Position numbers and translations under genes: made by a program
Notes under the pieces: generated by a model
What the model saw: the letters and a program-made list of their open reading frames with translations, nothing else
What the model was told of the DNA's origin: nothing
Databases searched by the model: none
Origin: Hofstenia miamia
Taxonomy: Eukaryota; Xenacoelomorpha; Acoela
NCBI GenBank assembly: GCA_004352715.1
Contig: SCFE01000063.1
Coordinates: 1,351,301 to 1,415,300, forward strand
Reading direction: 5' to 3'
DNA length: 64,000 nt
Shown here: positions 59,501-64,000 of the stretch, one piece after another
How positions within the stretch are numbered: the first letter of the stretch is position 1
Layout of the letters: every line of letters begins with the position of its first letter

Positions 59501-62500
59501 CCTTATTTTAAAATTTAAAAAAGTCCAATTAATTCAATTTTCAAAATTATAATAATATATTATTATAAATTAACCCCTGTTATGTATGAAATTTTAAGAA
59601 CGCTTTGGCTGTGTTTTCATTGCGGAATTCACTGAAATTGATTATACACTTGTACACAAAAGCAGCAGTATCAACTATTTCCTGCGTTTTTTATTCATAA
59701 TAAAAATAATAATTTAGTTGTACATTTGCTAAATATATAAATTTAAATCAGATATTCTCAAACAATTTGCTTATATTTTGGAAAGTTTAGTTAAAAATTG
59801 CAAGGTTTTTTATTAAATCAGTTATTTTAACTGAAGTCAATTTCATTCAATTCAATGTAACTGTTGTTTACTAAATTTATAACTCAACTACATGCCTTAG
59901 TCTGACGCTCTGGTTCCTTCATCTAAAACGGATGCATTGGAACGCGTTTTTATTTAATAGGATTTGCGCTCGTGAATGTTCAATGCTGTATCACAAAATT
60001 GGATAAACTTTCATTTGTACGCTTCTGACAAATGTTGTAAGCTGAATCGAATCTTTGAAAAATAGCATTTTTCAAATAAGTCGTCATTTTAAAAGTTTTT
60101 GTTTTTAATAAAACAGTTTCAGAAAAACCCTGAAAAATATGGTTTTAAAATTCTAATTCGCTATATTTAAACAAGTGCCTTACTGTGGTTGCCTTCACTT
60201 AACATAAACTGTTGCACTTAGCACTAGAAACCATTTGTTAAGAAGTTCTATATTACAATTTATTAATTATCCCTTGTATGTCAAACAGACCGATATTAAT
60301 GTTTCTGAAATTTAAGCTTTATATTATGTTAAATGTTGAATGTCGATGTGAATAACAAAGTAATTAATACTATTAATTATATCGGATATACATAGGGAAT
60401 ACGAGACTTGCTAAATCTCAAGGAGCTGTGCGCTAAAATAAATTTTATTAGAAATATGAATATCTATAGAGAAGTTCCTTTTCTAAAATGTTTAGGTTTC
60501 ATCAATGCCAATAATCAGTTTAAATTTTAAACAAAAATTAAATAAAATTTATAATCAGATAAATTCATTACCATTTAAATGACATTCAGTGTTTTTTTAA
60601 TTTTTGCTATCAGATATCCAGTTGTAAATTATTTATTTGACAATAAAAATAAAACTAAATTAATGTTTAAAATATTAGGGTGAGAAGTCCTGATATTATC
60701 TGGTCTCAAAACATTTGGTCGTGATCCTGTCCAGTATCTATCCCGAATTTACATTTTTTTGATTGGGACCAGGTACCAGTCCCACAGCCTCTAGTCTCAA
60801 ATTATACATTATCGTATGATTTACTATGAAACATTAATATTGCCTTGTAAAATTATTAGAAACACTTGTAAACAATCATGAGTTGCCGCACAAAATGCCA
60901 TGGGCTTGCGTAAATAAGAGGCAGAGGGTCAGACCAGACCCCCGCCAATCAAAGGAGTAATTGGCAAAAATTCTGATGTTGCAAACTGACTAATGCATAA
61001 CTGGAGAAAATTATTTACTTCATGTAACATTTTACAACAAAACGATTCAAATTTATGTTAACCCTAAACTTCCACTGAATTTTTTTAAAATCTAATGTAT
61101 TTTTGAAAAATTTTTGTAAAGTAGCACTGCGTCCTCTGATTTTACTAACAGGCCTTGGGTGGCGTTTTAAAAGATCCGACTCTGATATTTAGTGATAAAA
61201 AGAATTTGAAAGTTCTTAAAAAGTTTCATTAAAAGTTTTTTTGATTCAAGGTTTTTCTATTAATGATATAGTTAATCATTTTGCATTTAGATCTGCACAT
61301 AAACTAAAATTCTTTCTAACTGTATATTTGCAGTCTCGACAACAATTACTTAAGCTTATGTACTTGAATTTCATATAATTAGAAAATATTTATTGAACAA
61401 AGACGTTTTTATTGTTATGTACTATAATGAATACATATTTTTAGGCTGAATTTTTTTTCACATATGATCAACATTACAACATCAAAAATTTCAAAATCAC
61501 CAAATTACAATTCACTGCGGATAGGGTATTAGGGCCCACTATTATGATACCACAAAACTTGATTTTAAGAGTACATGCACTAAATATTTATATTCTGAGT
61601 GTCAGTATATAAATATTCATGTTCAAGCCAACAATAATTGTAAGCAGCCGACAATTTCATCCACAAATATGATATTAGTATCCGGTTTAATTAACTATGG
61701 CCTTTATACCTACCTGTACATAATAAAAAACACGAAATCATTAAAATATATATAATTATAAATCCATGTAATTTAACAAATAAAGTTTGGACGTTTTACC
61801 CCCTTATTTTTGAATCACCTTCGGTTTCTCTGGGTTTATTCTATTGTATGTAATCATAATGGTAGTTCAGGACATTCTACATAGAATCTGGTGCCGATAC
61901 TTTTGTGTTTTTCAATGACTGATTGTGATTTTTGTTTTGCGGCGGATGAATCAGTTGAAATTTAAACAAAATCGCAAAGGTTTGAAAATTTCATTTACAA
62001 AACGCTTTGCATACAATGCACATTTTCTTAGAAAATAATGAGGAAATTTTACATAAATGTTTTTTCTTGTGTCAGCGGCCAGGGTCGCAAACAAGGGGAC
62101 ACGTGTCCTTCGTAAATTTTGAATTGAATAAATCTTTATTAAATTAAAAATCAAAACGTTTCAAAATATAATGTAAAAGTAAAATGGGGGAACTATTAAC
62201 ACTGCTGGTAACTATTAACAGTCTTGGGGTAACTATTAATAATTTTGTTTTTTGCCTATATAGAAAATGCACACTGGCAGACTGTATTTCATTTAAGTGA
62301 ACTTAAAATCCCTTATTCATATTTGCCAATAAGCTGAGGTTGGTTTGAAAAGGCACCATTTGAAGACTGGCTTGAAAACCAGTTTTCGATATTGTGAAGT
62401 GCTCTTTAGGATGCAAGTTGTTGCTAGATCAATTGGCTTCACATATGTCCGACAATGTTGTCAGGTTAGCACGACAGCATCAAGTTTTCATTACTGCATT

Positions 62501-63116
62501 GCCAGCAAATAACACTCATTTTTTCAATCTCTTGATGTCGCGATCCGTTGAAAGAGTTTAGTGTATTGGTGTACTGAGTCCCGTTCAACAGGCGTACTAC
62601 CAAAGGAATTGTTTCCAGTCTTGCTTTTTACATTGCAGAACAAAATTTGATTAGCCAATGTGAAGGAATATCTGTAAACCGGATTTTGCAGTTGTGGAAT
62701 TGTTACTCGAAATCCTAAAGAACCCTTGAAACGAATTCTGGGTACTTTCTCATCATTAAAACAAAATCAAATACACAAAGAGCTCAATAATAGTTTGATC
62801 GCCCCACCAAGCAAACGACATGTTTAATCTACCCAGAAGACAAGATGAAGAAGAAAGATGCAAGCAAGAGCGGATACCGAGATTGATGTAGTCCTACTAA
62901 CATTGATGATCAGTAAAAAGTAAAAATGAGGATGTCTGTGCAGGATGTTTTGTAAGGTACAGTTCCCTAAAAGGGTCATTGCCCAAATATGGCCACCCCT
63001 CGATATCTCTTAAAAGAAACACAAATAACGGCTTCTGCTAGGCGGATAACGTTGCTCTATCAGCCAGCTAAGATGACATGAAATTGAGTGACAATTCGAT
63101 TCGTTGCCTTGACATG
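59501..63116. other. Downstream intergenic region, no supported gene
   Basis: AT-rich with only short frames. A GGTATTAGGGCCCACTAT string at about 61525 resembles the end of the MITE at 51318 but has no partner. AACTATTAA(C/T) recurs three times within 62188-62245. Confidence 0.45.
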
Positions 63117-63208
63117 TTTTACCTCAATAATTTTAAGTGCAACAATTTTATGTGCGATTGATTTTTACCTCAATAATTTTAAGTGCAACAATTTTATGTG
63201 CGATTGAT
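63117..63208 (+). repeat. 46-bp perfect tandem duplication
   Basis: TTTTACCTCAATAATTTTAA...GTGCGATTGA occurs twice in direct tandem (period 46). Non-coding. Confidence 0.9.
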
Positions 63209-64000
63209 TTGAATTGGTCGTTGAATTTTTCTGGTGAATTATTATCAGGGTCTCACAGCTCTCTATACTAGTAGTCAAGTGCAAACTTAATTATTTTTAA
63301 GTGTTTTGGGGAAACCTTTAATTTTCTATAACTATCATGAATGCACTAATAAGGCCAGTGTGAGGATAAGGAACCGAATAAATCCTATCAGTTATATTGG
63401 CAAAATACTGTTATGTCTCCATAGATAAATGTCATATTCACATCAATGGGATGAAGAGCTTTAAAAATCTTGAGGCGCGGACCAGATCGTTCATTGAACA
63501 AAGTTATATGTGGTAAAATCTTCACCCCAACCTTGAACAAAGCTTTATCTTATCGATCAACAATATTCAGAGTGGTTTCCTAACATGTGATATATACCAG
63601 TTCAACCGAATTAACTCACTGCAACTTCCATGAATCCGAAAGACTGCAGAGCCGAAAATATACAATGCTGAGTCTACTCAAAGCAATATGATTTTGAAAT
63701 AGACTTATTTACTCAGAATTCCTCTACTTCTTTACGCAGATTCTGTCTTTTAGAGTTTTTAAAAGTTTGTGGAATTTTTATGGGACTTATAAAACTTTAA
63801 AAATCTTCTTTATTTGCACAATCTTGTCTTGCATTATTGGTTTTAACGTTATATGCCAAAATGAAACACAGTAGTCCTATAGTAAGTATACATAGCATAT
63901 TTTACATGTTTCAACACATAAGTACTCTATTGAGATTTTGGTTCATGTTTTAAAAATTAATATATGCGAATATGGGGTTTCAAAAAGTTTTTATTAGGGC
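63209..64000. other. Window end, nothing recognised
   Basis: No open frame, repeat or RNA gene that I can support. Confidence 0.5.

Noticed and set aside
61520-61545. Possible third hAT-like end (GGTATTAGGGCCC)
   Set aside because: No inverted partner or target duplication.
1-64000. CRISPR arrays, bacterial operons, rRNA genes
   Set aside because: No spaced direct repeats of the right kind, no prokaryotic gene structure and no rRNA-like sequence. All regular repeats are TA/GA microsatellites, coding repeats or transposon ends.

Overview
The window is eukaryotic, almost certainly from an invertebrate animal. It is strongly AT-rich, carries many long (TA)n arrays (several collapsed into N gaps), has GT-AG introns, and is packed with remnants of metazoan transposon families: Penelope-like elements, a CR1/Jockey-type LINE, Tc1/mariner, pogo/Tigger, hAT-like MITEs and foldback elements. 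Nothing in it fixes the phylum. No bacterial-type operon, CRISPR array or rRNA/tRNA gene was found.

Layout. 1-1.35 kb: two Penelope-like (PLE) fragments head to head, each with its own 3' end. 2.4-2.8 kb: Tc1/mariner remnant. 5.33 kb: possible signal-peptide first exon. 10.7-11.2 kb: third PLE 3' end with a hammerhead-ribozyme-like core. 11.5-14.2 kb: hAT-like MITE, LINE 3' end and a dispersed repeat family. 18.3-19.2 kb: LINE RT fragment, then a terminal exon of a cystine-knot (PDGF/VEGF-like) protein. 21.2-23.4 kb: pogo-like transposon with both ends but a broken transposase. 23.7-24.3 kb: long inverted repeat. 24.4-30.5 kb: no supported gene. 30.5-31.65 kb: nested MITEs and an assembly-type duplication. 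34.2-35.8 kb: near-complete Tc1 element with Sleeping Beauty-like IR/DR ends and a dead transposase. 37.9-38.3 kb: small PLAC8-like membrane protein on the minus strand. 40.8-41.3 kb: 257-bp tandem duplication. 42.0-42.5 kb: MITE.

The main gene occupies 45658-59334 on the plus strand. Three exons (45658-47437, 47868-48018, 52029-59334) join through GT-AG introns of matching phase (1, then 2) into one frame of 3078 residues, followed by a poly(A) signal at 59495. The protein is built from repeats: a Ser-rich 23-residue array of about 21 units in exon 1; about ten 45-56-residue repeats keyed on W-x-R-x-R-[D/E] that run across the exon 2/exon 3 junction; a long acidic, Tyr/Phe/Ser-rich middle in a single 7.3-kb exon; and four C-terminal 55-residue tandem repeats, three of them with a YWNAR core. 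I do not recognise the family, and it is the strongest candidate here for something undescribed. The second most interesting theme is the PLE set, whose three 3' ends share a common box leading into CTGANGA...GAAA cores typical of PLE hammerhead ribozymes.
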